A stretch of DNA of 64,000 nt from Pleurocapsa sp. PCC 7327. Lineage in GTDB: Bacteria; Cyanobacteriota; Cyanobacteriia; Cyanobacteriales; Microcystaceae. Below the pieces are notes generated by a model. It was given only the letters and a program-made list of their open reading frames with translations, searched no databases and had not been told where the DNA came from. The DNA lies in assembly GCF_000317025.1 (NCBI RefSeq), contig NC_019689.1:1129501-1193500 (forward strand). Reading direction: 5' to 3'. The position numbers and the translations under genes are program-made. Positions within the stretch are counted from its first letter, which is position 1, and every line of letters starts with the position of its first letter. Of the stretch, positions 1 through 10,201 are shown in pieces.

Positions 1-848
1 TCTTGTAGCGATCGCCAGATTAAAACCGTCTCCCACTGTTGTTTTTCCTGAATTGTCGCTTTTAATTTCTTGTATTTTTCTGCTTTGGTGCGATCGGCTG
101 TTAAACGTTCGAGCGATCGCAACAATTCTTCTTCAATCAATCGATAGCGTTCTTCTCGTTCTCGAACCGATTCTAGGGTTTCTTTGGTTTTCTCGATTTT
201 GCGATCGAATTCAGCAACTCCCGCCAGTTCGTCAATAATTTCTCGCCTCTCGCGCGAGTTCATGGTAATGATGCGGGTAACGTCTCCTTGCAGGACGACG
301 TTGTAACCTTCGGGATAAATGCGCAGGCGATTCAGTTGTTCGTGAAGTTCGCTAACGCTACAGGGTTCGCCATTGATATAAAAGGTAGAAGCATAAGTTC
401 CTCCCTTGGCGACTCGCAAGCGTCTGGTAACGATCCATTCATTATTCGTAAGTGGTTGGTGGTTGTTGGTTAGTAGGTATCCGTTGTGATTTTCTCGTGC
501 TTCTTGTACGGACGCGCGACCGTTTGTTTCTACTCTTGAATTCTGTAGGGGCGTTTCGCGATCCCTCTCTACATCTAAGAGATCCGATACATCGAAGGTA
601 ACGGAGACGCTAGTTTCAGCCGTGTTGCGATTGTTGCTGTGGTTGTGATTGACTAGATCGGGGAGGCGTTCCGCACGCATTCCTTTTGATGTAGCCAAAC
701 CCAAACAAAATAGTAGCGCGTCTAGGATATTCGATTTACCGGAACCGTTGGGACCGGAAATAACAGTGAATCCAGGCAGTAAAGGAACCGAGGTCGTCCC
801 GCCAAAAGATTTAAAGTGGGACAGTTCCACGCGCTTGATATGAACCAT
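1..848 (-). CDS. smc: Chromosome segregation protein SMC (N-terminal part, runs off left edge)
   Basis: This is the N-terminal ATPase half of an SMC protein, which forms the DNA-entrapping condensin ring with ScpA/ScpB. Reading from the ATG at 846-848, the protein begins [17 protein letters not shown], followed by the Walker A motif GPNGSGKS at residues 32-39. Further on come the Q-loop stretch [10 protein letters not shown] and the block [18 protein letters not shown] that leads into the first coiled coil. The frame stays open to base 1, so the C-terminal part (hinge, second coil, signature and Walker B) is missing from the window. Between the Walker A region and the Q-loop, about residues 70-134 look extended. 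Part of this extension is encoded by TTAGTGG-like simple repeats (448-480), giving Asn/Pro-rich protein. Confidence 0.93.
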   Translation of the reverse strand, partial: MVHIKRVELSHFKSFGGTTSVPLLPGFTVISGPNGSGKSNILDALLFCLGLATSKGMRAERLPDLVNHNHSNNRNTAETSVSVTFDVSDLLDVERDRETPLQNSRVETNGRASVQEARENHNGYLLTNNHQPLTNNEWIVTRRLRVAKGGTYASTFYINGEPCSVSELHEQLNRLRIYPEGYNVVLQGDVTRIITMNSRERREIIDELAGVAEFDRKIEKTKETLESVREREERYRLIEEELLRSLERLTADRTKAEKYKKLKATIQEKQQWETVLIWRSLQ

Positions 849-1173
849 GCAGTCTGGCGTGCTATGTGCTGAGAGGAGTGGATACGTTTTGTATCAGTTT
901 AACAATAGGAGACAGTTTAAGATGCTTAAAAGTTCCAAAATATGGCGATCGCTAATAATTGTTTACCTATTGACTATTATTCTAGGGCAATAAGACAAAT
1001 CTATAGTTATTTCATCATTTTTACTGTTTCTAGTGCCATTCTTCTTTTGCTTCCCTACCGCTTTCAGATAATTTTTCTAGAAGAAATAGCGTCAAGCCAG
1101 TTAATTTTAAAAGTAAAGGTGAGCATATTACATACTCACCTTACCTGTTTGACAAAGGCAACTGGCCTCAATC
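849..1173. other. Gap between groL 3' end and smc start
   Basis: These 325 bases lie between two genes transcribed leftwards. The right part holds the groL terminator hairpin. The rest is AT-rich and probably carries the smc promoter, but no certain promoter motif is visible. A 97-codon frame at 942-1235 was not accepted as a gene. Confidence 0.5.
1116..1142 (-). terminator. Terminator of groL
   Basis: Read on the minus strand, the hairpin AAGGTGAG / CTCACCTT with an 11-base loop is followed by TACTTTT. It lies about 30 bases past the groL stop codon, as expected for a factor-independent terminator. Confidence 0.7.
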
Positions 1174-2826
1174 TTACATCATGCCCATGCCACCCATGCC
1201 GCCCATACCACCCATGCCACCCATATCGGGCATAGCAGGCGCGGCTTTTTCAGGTTTTTCGACCACAAGCGCTTCGGTGGTTAGAACCATTCCGGCAATA
1301 GAAGCTGCATTCTGCACGGCAGAACGCACTACCTTAGCCGGATCGACGATCCCAGCCGCGATCATGTCTTCAAACTTCCCCGTGAGGGCGTTGTAACCGA
1401 TGTTGAACTCGGTTTCCCGGACTCGTTCGACAATCACCGAACCTTCTGCCCCAGCGTTATCGGCAAGTTGGCGCACGGGGGCTTCTAAGGCTTTGGCGAC
1501 GATATCGGCAGCAACTTTTTCTTCGTCGTCAGTGAGATTGTTTTTAAACTCAGCAACTTTTTTCGCTAAATGAATTAGCGTCGTGCCGCCGCCAGGGACG
1601 ATTCCTTCTGCAACCGCAGCTTTGGTTGCATTGAGCGCATCTTCGATCCGCAGTTTTCTGTCTTTGAGTTCGGTTTCGGTAGCAGCCCCGACTTTAATGA
1701 CGGCAACGCCCCCTGCTAGCTTAGCAATTCGTTCTTGCAGTTTTTCTCTATCGTATTCGGAGTCGGTTGCTTCTAGTTCTTTACGGAGTTGGGCAATCCG
1801 TTTTTGCACGTCTGCCTTATGTTCTCCACCGGCGACGATGGTGGTGTTATCCTTCTCGATCGTGACTTTGATGGCTTTGCCTAGCATATCTATAGAGACG
1901 GTATCCAGGCTTAATCCGATTTCCTCGGAAATGAGACGACCGCCCGTTAGAATAGCAATATCTTGTAGCATGGCTTTGCGACGATCGCCAAAACTGGGAG
2001 CTTTGATCGCAGCAACATTAAGAACTCCTCTCGCTTTATTGACGACTAGCGTAGCTAGGGCTTCTCCTTCTACGTCTTCGGCAATGATGAGCAAGGGTTT
2101 TCCAGCGCGGGCAATGTTTTCTAGGATCGGCACCAAGTCTGCGATCGCACTAATCTTTTTGTCGGTGATGAGAATGAGGGGATTTTCAAATTCTACAATT
2201 TGCCGCTCTTGATCGGTGATAAAGTAAGGAGAAATATAGCCGCGATCGATCTGCATCCCTTCGACGACTTCTAATTCTGTGGTCAGAGATTTCGATTCTT
2301 CAACGGTAATCACCCCATCTTTGGTGACTTTATCCATCGCCTCGGCAATCATTTGACCGATCGCTTCGTCGCTTCCTGCCGAAACGGTGGCCACCTGCGC
2401 GATCGCCGCTCCTTCTACTGGCTTAGCAACGGCTTCGATTTCTTTAACTAGATAGTGAATCGTTTTGTCTATTCCCCGTCTTAGAGCAACGGGATTCGCT
2501 CCTGAGGTGACATTCTTCAATCCTTCTCGGATCATTGCTTGCGCAATCACTGTAGCAGTAGTCGTGCCATCGCCAGCAACATCTTTGGTTTTTGAGGCAA
2601 CTTCCTGAATGAGTTTGGCTCCCGTATTTTCTAAGGGATTTTCCAGTTCGATTTCTTTGGCGACTGTAATTCCGTCATTAACGATCTGGGGTGCGCCAAA
2701 TTTCTTCTCCAGCAACACATTGCGCCCTTTTGGTCCTAAGGTAATGCGTACCGCGTCGGCGAGGGCATTGATTCCCGCCTCTAGCGCTCGTCTCGACTCA
2801 TCTTTAAATGAAACTATTTTTGCCAT
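1174..2826 (-). CDS. groL: 60 kDa chaperonin GroEL (groEL2 type)
   Basis: The product is a 550-residue GroEL chaperonin that refolds proteins with GroES in an ATP-driven double ring. Conserved blocks are [17 protein letters not shown] near the N terminus, [11 protein letters not shown], the nucleotide-binding [16 protein letters not shown], and a Gly-Gly-Met-rich tail at the C terminus. The chosen ATG gives the usual start MAKIVSF; an upstream in-frame start at 2871 would lie inside the CIRCE operator and is rejected. No groES lies next to it. The MAKIVSF start and the GGM tail fit the monocistronic, heat-inducible cyanobacterial groEL2 rather than the groES-linked groEL1, which as I recall ends without a GGM tail. 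HrcA regulation is expected from the CIRCE element just upstream. Confidence 0.97.
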   Translation of the reverse strand: MAKIVSFKDESRRALEAGINALADAVRITLGPKGRNVLLEKKFGAPQIVNDGITVAKEIELENPLENTGAKLIQEVASKTKDVAGDGTTTATVIAQAMIREGLKNVTSGANPVALRRGIDKTIHYLVKEIEAVAKPVEGAAIAQVATVSAGSDEAIGQMIAEAMDKVTKDGVITVEESKSLTTELEVVEGMQIDRGYISPYFITDQERQIVEFENPLILITDKKISAIADLVPILENIARAGKPLLIIAEDVEGEALATLVVNKARGVLNVAAIKAPSFGDRRKAMLQDIAILTGGRLISEEIGLSLDTVSIDMLGKAIKVTIEKDNTTIVAGGEHKADVQKRIAQLRKELEATDSEYDREKLQERIAKLAGGVAVIKVGAATETELKDRKLRIEDALNATKAAVAEGIVPGGGTTLIHLAKKVAEFKNNLTDDEEKVAADIVAKALEAPVRQLADNAGAEGSVIVERVRETEFNIGYNALTGKFEDMIAAGIVDPAKVVRSAVQNAASIAGMVLTTEALVVEKPEKAAPAMPDMGGMGGMGGMGGMGMM

Positions 2827-2864
2827 AGTTATTTTGGATTGGTGTTGTGACTCCTTTAGCAACT

Positions 2865-2892
2865 TTAGCACTCTTAAGCAAAGAGTGCTAAG
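2865..2892. promoter_or_regulatory. CIRCE operator (HrcA binding site) upstream of groL
   Basis: The inverted repeat TTAGCACTC (2865-2873) and GAGTGCTAA (2884-2892) has perfect 9-base arms. It lies 38 bases upstream of the groL ATG, in the 5' leader or promoter. HrcA binds this element and represses chaperonin genes. By direct count the spacer is 10 bases, where the textbook element has 9. Confidence 0.93.
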
Positions 2893-2973
2893 TAGCGATC
2901 GCCGATTGCGTCACTCGGAATAACTTTGAAGACAAGCAAGGAAAATAATTTCCTTGCTAATAGCAGATTATTA

Positions 2974-4667
<1,694 letters not shown>

Positions 4668-4706
4668 ACCAATCCTTCAATTAACTAGAGCATTTTAAAT
4701 ACTCTA

Positions 4707-5009
4707 CTATAAGCGATCGCCCTTACCCGAATTGCGTTCTACTCCGTTGCCATTACCTCTATTCTCAAATTCTCTTGCTTGGGCGCGTTCGTCCTTCTTG
4801 TTATCGGAACGGTTGAGGGAACCTCTGCCGGGATGATTAATGATGGTTTGATTGATAATTTGAGTAACTTGATTGTTATCGCCAGAGATATTCGCGTCTT
4901 GAGCGCCGTTTTGAATTGCTGTTGTATCGGAGCGCACGGGAAACTGAGTTAAGCCGATAAAAGTGACGCTAACGAGACCGAGACGACCGATTTTCTGGAA
5001 TTGCTTCAT
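4707..5009 (-). CDS. Small exported protein, Asn/Gln-rich (cluster gene 5)
   Basis: The 100-residue protein has an N-terminal signal-type segment (basic MKQFQKIGR, then a hydrophobic stretch) ending near residue 28. A short Asn/Gln-rich part, QNGAQDANISGDNNQVTQ, resembles amyloid-forming or curlin-type sequence. The C-terminal half is highly charged and rich in Arg, Asn and Gly. No family is recognised with confidence. It starts three bases after the stop of the preceding gene, so the two are surely co-transcribed. An extracellular or periplasmic fibre-related role is an inference from composition and neighbours. Confidence 0.7.
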   Translation of the reverse strand: MKQFQKIGRLGLVSVTFIGLTQFPVRSDTTAIQNGAQDANISGDNNQVTQIINQTIINHPGRGSLNRSDNKKDERAQAREFENRGNGNGVERNSGKGDRL

Positions 5010-5012
5010 CCT

Positions 5013-5447
5013 TTATTTAACCTCAATAATCAATCTTTGGTTGAGATAACCGCTACCGCCTATTTGTTGGAGACTCTGAGTATTGGGTCCGATCAATTCA
5101 ACTTGCACTGAGTTGCCTGCGGGACGGTATCTGCCCGAAATCTCGATCGCGTGTTTGCCACGAGTCAGAAGGCGCGAAAGATTAATTTTTGTGTTGTTAT
5201 TCAGTCGTTGAATGACTTTCCCATTTAGTTTGATCTGTCCGGTAAGTTGAGTGCCCGTTGTTGAGGTACTTACTCGGAGAAAATGGGGGTGTCTTAGCTG
5301 CTCTGCTGCAAGAGTAATCGTTGTCTGTTGCATTTGTTGCTGAATTTGAGCCGTATTAGCAAGAGAAAAAGACTGGATATTCACCGGAGGAGCAGCAGCT
5401 AAGACAGTAGTATAAGAGATGGCAAGCAATAAAGTTTTTAAGTTCAT
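5013..5447 (-). CDS. Small exported beta-rich protein (cluster gene 4)
   Basis: The 144-residue protein begins at ATG 5445-5447 with the signal-type sequence MNLKTLLLAISYTTVLAAA; GGGGGA lies ten bases upstream. A longer frame reaches 5516, but its first 23 residues look non-coding. The mature part has a Gln/Thr-rich linker, then about 90 residues that look all-beta, with alternating hydrophobic residues (GQIKLNGKVIQRL, HAIEISGRY, VQVELIGP, QRLIIEVK). It could be a PEGA- or Ig-like sandwich, perhaps an accessory or chaperone protein for the neighbouring small proteins. That idea rests on context alone. Confidence 0.7.
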   Translation of the reverse strand: MNLKTLLLAISYTTVLAAAPPVNIQSFSLANTAQIQQQMQQTTITLAAEQLRHPHFLRVSTSTTGTQLTGQIKLNGKVIQRLNNNTKINLSRLLTRGKHAIEISGRYRPAGNSVQVELIGPNTQSLQQIGGSGYLNQRLIIEVK

Positions 5448-5503
5448 AAACCGAATCCCCCATTCAGTTTGACTCGATTCGTGCCGCGCAGTTATTGGTT
5501 TGG

Positions 5504-5884
5504 TTAGTCTCGCCAATTTTCGGCAGGATTGTATACATCAATGCCGGGATTGCTTCTGATTTGAACGGCTCCACCGTTCCCGCCAGAGTTGCCATCGCTT
5601 CCCCGCTGGCGATGGCGAACGGTTCGATGTTGTTCTACCGGGCCGTTACCGCCAACATTGCCTTGTACGCCTGTGGTTACGCTTGCATTTCCCCGACAAG
5701 AGGGATCGCTTTCCATATCAACATCGTTACTGCGGTTGGTTGGCTCCTTAGAACCGCTAATGTTGTACTGCACAGAAACGTCCGCTTGAACGCATTTAGC
5801 GGTTGCCCAATTGGAGAGGAAATCTCCCATCGAAAACAGACCAGAAACAGCTAAGAAACTTAGGGTTAATGCCTTGAGTCGCAT
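5504..5884 (-). CDS. Small exported protein, Gly/Asn-rich (cluster gene 3)
   Basis: The 126-residue protein has an N-terminal hydrophobic segment (residues 4-20) after MRLK, consistent with a signal peptide cleaved near ATA-KC. The mature part has two Cys residues and a middle segment GNASVTTGVQGNVGGNG followed by a His/Arg/Gln stretch and another Gly/Asn-rich segment. Such Gly/Asn/Gln spacing is common in bacterial structural surface proteins, but no named family is recognised. It sits in the middle of five same-strand genes with gaps of 3-157 bases. Confidence 0.65.
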   Translation of the reverse strand: MRLKALTLSFLAVSGLFSMGDFLSNWATAKCVQADVSVQYNISGSKEPTNRSNDVDMESDPSCRGNASVTTGVQGNVGGNGPVEQHRTVRHRQRGSDGNSGGNGGAVQIRSNPGIDVYNPAENWRD

Positions 5885-5909
5885 TAGTAGTAACCTCCCC
5901 TATGAAAAA

Positions 5910-6227
5910 TTAGCGACAGTAGGTAGTCCGAGATTGCGTAACGGTTCTACCAGAACGGTTAACTTGTGTCGTCTCTTGACGCACTACATTGCCTCCTTTT
6001 GAGCAACCAACGTTGCTCTGGCGGCGGAAATAGCGATCCCACCAATAATGGGAACGATTGCGGGGATAGGTTCTCCAACGCGGTCTGTTGTAGATATACG
6101 CATCCCCATCTCGTTCGGTGGTAATTCTCACATTTCCTGCTCGGACATCGATTTCACTAGCACTAGCGATCGCGGGAAAGCCTATCGTGATAATTGCTAA
6201 CAAAATGGTCAGTTGCTTTAAAAACAT
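5910..6227 (-). CDS. Small exported protein with aromatic/Arg-rich middle (cluster gene 2)
   Basis: The 105-residue protein has a clear signal peptide (MFLKQLTILLAIITIGFPAI, cut near ASA-SE). The short mature part has a Tyr/Trp/Arg-rich middle (YIYNRPRWRTYPRNRSHYWW) and a C-terminal Gln/Thr/Ser segment with two Cys. I do not recognise a family. The gene lies 25 bases before cluster gene 3 and follows gene 1 after a 157-base gap holding a short hairpin. Confidence 0.68.
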   Translation of the reverse strand: MFLKQLTILLAIITIGFPAIASASEIDVRAGNVRITTERDGDAYIYNRPRWRTYPRNRSHYWWDRYFRRQSNVGCSKGGNVVRQETTQVNRSGRTVTQSRTTYCR

Positions 6228-6356
6228 TGGTTGACTCCCAACTCAACGAAAAAAGGGAGAGGGATTTTTATCCAAGCTGCTACTTACGATACGTGACACC
6301 CTGCTCCCTCAAGTTACAATGGAGTTAGCTACAGATTGAAAAAGTGATGGAGATCT

Positions 6357-6380
6357 CAACCCTGTCTAGACGCAGGGTTG
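6357..6380 (-). terminator. Hairpin after cluster gene 1
   Basis: CAACCCTG and CAGGGTTG form an 8-base stem with an 8-base loop just past the stop codon of the first small exported gene (6385). There is no T-run, so this may be an mRNA 3'-end stabiliser or partial terminator that lowers expression of the downstream genes relative to gene 1. Confidence 0.4.
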
Positions 6381-6384
6381 TTTA

Positions 6385-6720
6385 CTAATAATCGCAGCCC
6401 CAATCGCAAGAGCGGTGACGAGATCCCCTGTCCTTGCGGACATTTTCCTGACGAACTCGTTGTTCGGACGAGTTGCCAACACCGTACTGATCGGTAAATT
6501 GGTCGCTGGACTGGACATCGCCAGTGCTGCCATTTCTGTAACCGCTTCTCTCGCCTCGGTTCTTTTGAATGGTCGTCTGTCCAGAGTAGTTACCGACACC
6601 CGTCTGGGTGGTGGTTTGCCGACTATCTTGGATGACGGCGCTGTCTCCGTCAGCATGAGCGGGTAGGGAAACCATTCCAAGAGCAGTCAGAGTTAGTAAA
6701 CTAAAGATTAGCTTTTTCAT
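6385..6720 (-). CDS. Small exported protein with two curlin-like repeats (cluster gene 1)
   Basis: The 111-residue protein has a good signal peptide (MKKLIFSLLTLTALGMVSL, cut after AHA, residue 23). The mature part holds two units that fit the curlin pattern S-x5-Q-x-G-x2-N-x-(A/S): S33, Q39, G41, N44, S46 and S72, Q78, G80, N83, S85. Each is followed by further Gln residues. In CsgA this spacing marks the beta-strand-turn-strand amyloid repeat; here the units are 39 residues apart, not about 22. The C terminus has two Cys and is basic. This is the first gene of the five-gene cluster. No CsgG, CsgE or CsgF homologue is in the window. Confidence 0.75.
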   Translation of the reverse strand: MKKLIFSLLTLTALGMVSLPAHADGDSAVIQDSRQTTTQTGVGNYSGQTTIQKNRGERSGYRNGSTGDVQSSDQFTDQYGVGNSSEQRVRQENVRKDRGSRHRSCDWGCDY

Positions 6721-7063
6721 GGTTGACTATTTATCTCCCGATTCGTTGCATCAGTTCGCTCGCTCGGCGCAAAATCGTTTTAAATTGGATGAGGATGTTT
6801 TGCTGTCGTGCCGAGTTCTTGAGCGTTCATATCTTAAGATTAATTCTCCGATTTTGGGATGTCAGTCCCAGTTAAAGTAGAACTTGAAGATGCATTGGCA
6901 CTTAAGTAATTTCTCGTAAGTAGAAAAGAGTAGAAATAAGTAGAGTAGTATTATTCGCGGCTATTGCTACTCGCCCTCAAAGATCGAGTCCGATTGTCCC
7001 ATGCGGCTATGCTGGAATTAGAGCGCTATAACTAAAAATCATTTAGGAGGTCAATTATAAAAT
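6721..7063. other. Divergent promoter region between small-protein cluster and phasin-like gene
   Basis: These 343 bases separate two divergent genes and so should hold both promoters. Around 6917-6946 there is a degenerate tandem run based on AAGTAGA/GAGTAGA. A strong AGGAGGT ribosome binding site for the rightward gene lies at 7045-7051. No further gene is seen. Confidence 0.45.
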
Positions 7064-7387
7064 ATGGATGGTAGCGACTGGCTCAAACAATTATTGATGG
7101 TTGGCATAGGAACGACTTCTCTGGTTGCAGAAAAAGTGCGAGAAGTCAGCGAACAGTGGGTCAAAGATGGCAAAATCGATCCCGATCGCGCTAAGGGATT
7201 TGTTGACGATTTGATGAATCAGCTCAAATCCGAACAGGGCAACTTTGAAAAAAACCTGGAACGCCAACTGCGCAATATGTTGCAGGATTTAGGCGTGCCG
7301 CGTCAGACAGAAATCGATGAATTACGCGGACGAATCGATAGACTAGAACGTCAAGTGCGCGATCTAGAAAACAAGCAATGGCGCTAA
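7064..7387 (+). CDS. Phasin-like coiled-coil protein
   Basis: The 107-residue protein starts with MDGSDWLKQLLMVGIGTTSLVAEKV, an amphipathic helix. It then has a helical region with DGKIDPDRAKGFVDDLM and ends in a strong heptad coiled coil (RGRIDRLERQVRDLENK, residues about 88-104). This layout matches the small phasin/PHA-granule-associated-like proteins common in cyanobacteria and other bacteria. Whether it binds polyhydroxyalkanoate is unknown; no PHA synthase gene is in the window. The next gene begins 22 bases downstream and may be co-transcribed. Confidence 0.75.
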   Translation: MDGSDWLKQLLMVGIGTTSLVAEKVREVSEQWVKDGKIDPDRAKGFVDDLMNQLKSEQGNFEKNLERQLRNMLQDLGVPRQTEIDELRGRIDRLERQVRDLENKQWR

Positions 7388-7409
7388 CAAGTCGAGCAGG
7401 AGTATTTTC

Positions 7410-7943
7410 ATGAAAGAAATTTTAATTAGTTTTGGAGTTATCGTTTTCTTCGGGTTGCTGCTGATCGTTACTTCGGTATTCAATAGCGGTGGCAAACAAG
7501 AGGCGATCGCATCCGAACTCAACAAACCCCAATCCGCCGACGAGCGAGCGATCGCCCAGAACAGTAACTTAGAAAAGGGAACTATCGCCATGAATTTAGA
7601 AAATGCCGTTACTACTCCTTCTGGACTTAAGTATATCGATCTCCAAGAAGGAGATGGGGCAACGCCAACCAAAGGACAGACTGTAACTGTCCACTATACC
7701 GGAACCCTAGAGAACGGCAAGAAGTTTGACAGTTCTCGCGATCGCGATCGACCCTTTTCCTTCAAAATTGGTGTCGGACAGGTCATTCAAGGATGGGATG
7801 AAGGGGTAGGCAGCATGAAAGTTGGCGGTCGTCGCACCCTAATTATTCCCTCAGAATTGGGATACGGTTCTCGCGGTGCTGGCGGTGTCATCCCCCCAAA
7901 CGCGACCTTAATTTTTGAGGTGGAATTGTTAGGCGTTCGCTAA
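7410..7943 (+). CDS. FKBP-type peptidyl-prolyl cis-trans isomerase, membrane-anchored or exported
   Basis: The 177-residue protein has one N-terminal hydrophobic segment (residues 4-24), a linker of about 35 residues, and a complete FKBP domain from about residue 68 to the end. Diagnostic blocks are VTVHYTGTLENGKKFDSS, PFSFKIGVGQVIQGWDEG, GGRRTLIIPSELGYG and IPPNATLIFEVELL, which include the aromatic residues lining the proline pocket. It speeds proline isomerisation during folding outside the cytoplasm, in the periplasm or thylakoid lumen. A bidirectional hairpin follows, and the next gene converges on it. Confidence 0.9.
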   Translation: MKEILISFGVIVFFGLLLIVTSVFNSGGKQEAIASELNKPQSADERAIAQNSNLEKGTIAMNLENAVTTPSGLKYIDLQEGDGATPTKGQTVTVHYTGTLENGKKFDSSRDRDRPFSFKIGVGQVIQGWDEGVGSMKVGGRRTLIIPSELGYGSRGAGGVIPPNATLIFEVELLGVR

Positions 7944-7961
7944 TCTTTTATCAATGTTAAA

Positions 7962-7987
7962 GGGAGAATTCTCCTTGAAATTCTCCC
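7962..7987. terminator. Hairpin between convergent genes
   Basis: GGGAGAATT and AATTCTCCC form a 9-base stem with an 8-base loop between the converging FKBP and DUF4079 genes. It has no strong T-run on either side but is well placed to end both transcripts. Confidence 0.5.
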
Positions 7988-8000
7988 CTCTACTCTCAAG

Positions 8001-8723
8001 CTAGGGACAAGTTTTATTGGTAAAGTCGCACTTGTAGAGATGAGTTTCTTGCCAGCTCAAGGGAATTTCTAGCAAATCTCGCGTCCCCGTCATGCCTTGC
8101 CCGATAAACAGGAGTAAGGCAAAGCAATTTAAAATAATATGGGCGTAGCGCCAGCGATTTGAACGATCTTGGTAAATTTCTTGCACGATCGCCAGGGAAA
8201 AAATCATCAGTAGGGTGACGGTGATGCCGTAATAGAAATGGGAATACTGCCACTCGTAATCCCGCCGGAAAATCCAGCCAAAACCCTCTCGACGTAGGAT
8301 AATATCCTGAAAGCCGATGACTAAAACGCCGAGGCTACTAAGAAATGCAAAGATAGCTCGCCAGAGTCTGGTCTGCGCTCTGTATAAAAAGACGAGAGAA
8401 GCGATCGTTGCCGCAAACATCAGAATTAGGAAAACCATTTCTCCTGGTTGCTTAGTAAAAGCTTGATTTTCAATCGCTTTGTCAAATGTCGGGTAAGCCA
8501 GTCCCAACAAACATACCCCAACAACAGCACTCGTCAACCATTTTCCTAGTTTTACATGTTCTTTACCGACAACGGAAGGAATTTTGCTTTTTCCCTCCCC
8601 GACAGACTGTAGCCGTCGCTGACGAGTCTGCCAAGCAAAATTGACAACCATCCCGATAATGGGAAAGACAAACGCTATCGCGATCGCGGGATGGATTAAA
8701 GCAGCATAATCGGTGAGGTTCAT
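8001..8723 (-). CDS. DUF4079 family integral membrane protein
   Basis: The 240-residue protein has about six hydrophobic helices (near residues 10-30, 65-83, 95-113, 122-142, 165-183 and 197-215). It opens with the family-like MNLTDYAALIHPAIAIAFVF and carries conserved His residues in the membrane (LIHP, YSHFYYG, AHIILN). These features match the cyanobacterial DUF4079 family, whose members look like cytochrome b561-type or related membrane proteins. The exact role is unknown. It is probably a single-gene unit, since the upstream neighbour ruvB ends 86 bases away. Confidence 0.75.
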   Translation of the reverse strand: MNLTDYAALIHPAIAIAFVFPIIGMVVNFAWQTRQRRLQSVGEGKSKIPSVVGKEHVKLGKWLTSAVVGVCLLGLAYPTFDKAIENQAFTKQPGEMVFLILMFAATIASLVFLYRAQTRLWRAIFAFLSSLGVLVIGFQDIILRREGFGWIFRRDYEWQYSHFYYGITVTLLMIFSLAIVQEIYQDRSNRWRYAHIILNCFALLLFIGQGMTGTRDLLEIPLSWQETHLYKCDFTNKTCP

Positions 8724-8809
8724 AGCGCTACTAGAACTCAGTAAAAGTAGGTTTACTTAAATAATGCACGTAATGCACGTCGATCGCGATATAGATATAG
8801 ATTTCTTGA

Positions 8810-9946
8810 CTAACTCCCCTCAAATATCGATAGCTGCTCGTCTCTCGAACGACTCGCCTCCATCATTCCCAAATGTTGATAAGCAGCTTCTGTAGCAATG
8901 CGACCTCTAGGCGTTCGGTTGATATAGCCAATTTGTAGCAAATAGGGTTCGTAAACTTCTTCGATGGTTTTGGCGTCTTCTCCCGTAGCGGCAGCGACTG
9001 CCTCCAATCCTACCGGACCGCCACGAAACTGTTCGATAATTGTCCCTAAAACCAGCCGATCCGTCCAATCGAGGCCTCGCGAGTCTACATTTAAAACATC
9101 GAGTGCTTCTGAGACTAATTCTCGCTCGATCGCATTCATTCCTTTCACTTGAGCGTAGTCTCGCACTCGTCTGAGCAAGCGGTTGGCAATGCGGGGCGTT
9201 CCCCTGGCACGGCGGGCAATTTCTTGCGCGCCGTCTTCGGCAATAGAAACCTTGAGAATCTGAGCCGTTCTTAATACAATTGCAGTTAGCTCGTCGAGTT
9301 CGTAGAAGCGCAACCGTTGGATCAAGCCAAAGCGATCGCGCAAAGGAGAAGTGAGCGCTCCCACCTTGGTCGTCGCGCCGACGAGCGTAAACGGAGGCAG
9401 GGGAATGCTGCGAATTTTGGCGCTATGACCTTTACCAATCGTAATATCCAAGCGGTAATCTTCCATCGCCGGATAAAGTAATTCTTCTGTCACGCGGTTT
9501 AGGCGATGGATTTCATCGATAAACAGGATGTCTCCGGGTTTGAGATTAATTAACAGTCCGCTAATATCCCTCGGACGTTCTAGTGCGGGTGCAGCTGTAA
9601 TTTTACAGTTGACTCCCATTTCTGCGGCTAAGATTAGGGACATGGTAGTTTTTCCCAGTCCGGGAGGTCCGTACAGCAGCAGGTGATCGAGTGCTTCTCC
9701 TCGGCTTTTAGCTGCTTGAATGGCGATCGCTAACACTTCTTTTAAATCTTTTTGTCCGATATAGTCATCGAGGCGACGCGGACGCACGTTCTCTTCGCTG
9801 CCCTCGGTTTCATCGCGGGTAGCAGTGGCGAGTAGGAGTTGTTTGTCGTCGGAAGACTGGGAACGGGATTGGCGAGCGCCTTTCGCCGGACGCTTAGCTG
9901 GCGGGCGATCGCTCTGTTGGTGGTTGGAGGAACGTTTGATTGCCAT
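8810..9946 (-). CDS. ruvB: Holliday junction branch migration ATPase RuvB
   Basis: The 378-residue AAA+ motor drives branch migration of Holliday junctions with RuvA during recombination and repair. It shows [11 protein letters not shown], Walker [10 protein letters not shown], Walker B DEIHRLN, sensor 1 GATTKVGAL, the arginine finger region PLRDRFG, and a C-terminal winged helix ([16 protein letters not shown], then [10 protein letters not shown]). The ATG at 9944-9946 is preferred to a TTG five codons earlier. About 50 basic, Ser/Gln-rich residues precede the conserved core; cyanobacterial RuvB proteins often carry such a tail. Confidence 0.96.
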   Translation of the reverse strand: MAIKRSSNHQQSDRPPAKRPAKGARQSRSQSSDDKQLLLATATRDETEGSEENVRPRRLDDYIGQKDLKEVLAIAIQAAKSRGEALDHLLLYGPPGLGKTTMSLILAAEMGVNCKITAAPALERPRDISGLLINLKPGDILFIDEIHRLNRVTEELLYPAMEDYRLDITIGKGHSAKIRSIPLPPFTLVGATTKVGALTSPLRDRFGLIQRLRFYELDELTAIVLRTAQILKVSIAEDGAQEIARRARGTPRIANRLLRRVRDYAQVKGMNAIERELVSEALDVLNVDSRGLDWTDRLVLGTIIEQFRGGPVGLEAVAAATGEDAKTIEEVYEPYLLQIGYINRTPRGRIATEAAYQHLGMMEASRSRDEQLSIFEGS

Positions 9947-10201
9947 TAGCGCTATTTGCAATTGCTTTTATCTAGTGTATCGGTACATCAGATCTATTTT
10001 TTAATAAAGAGTCTTTGAATTGCCAACAAAACCAAAAGGCTTTCTTGATATAATCAGCTTTTGACCGAGAGAAATTCGATCGATTGTCCCCAAATTTATT
10101 CGTGGAAAAAAAACAAATTTTTTCCTGATTTTGAGCAAGCAGATTCATCTGTGGGGAAAATCCAAAATCGAAGTGACCGAGCTGAAGGAGCCGACAAAAC
10201 C

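Noticed and set aside
942-1235. 97-codon frame before groL
   Set aside because: It overlaps the groL terminator and 3' end on the opposite strand, has no ribosome binding site, and ends in a Cys/His/Pro repeat that is the complement of the GGM tail.
6228-6384. Small regulatory RNA in the gap after the first curlin-like gene
   Set aside because: There is a short hairpin, but no promoter-like plus terminator pair and no known cyanobacterial small RNA motif.
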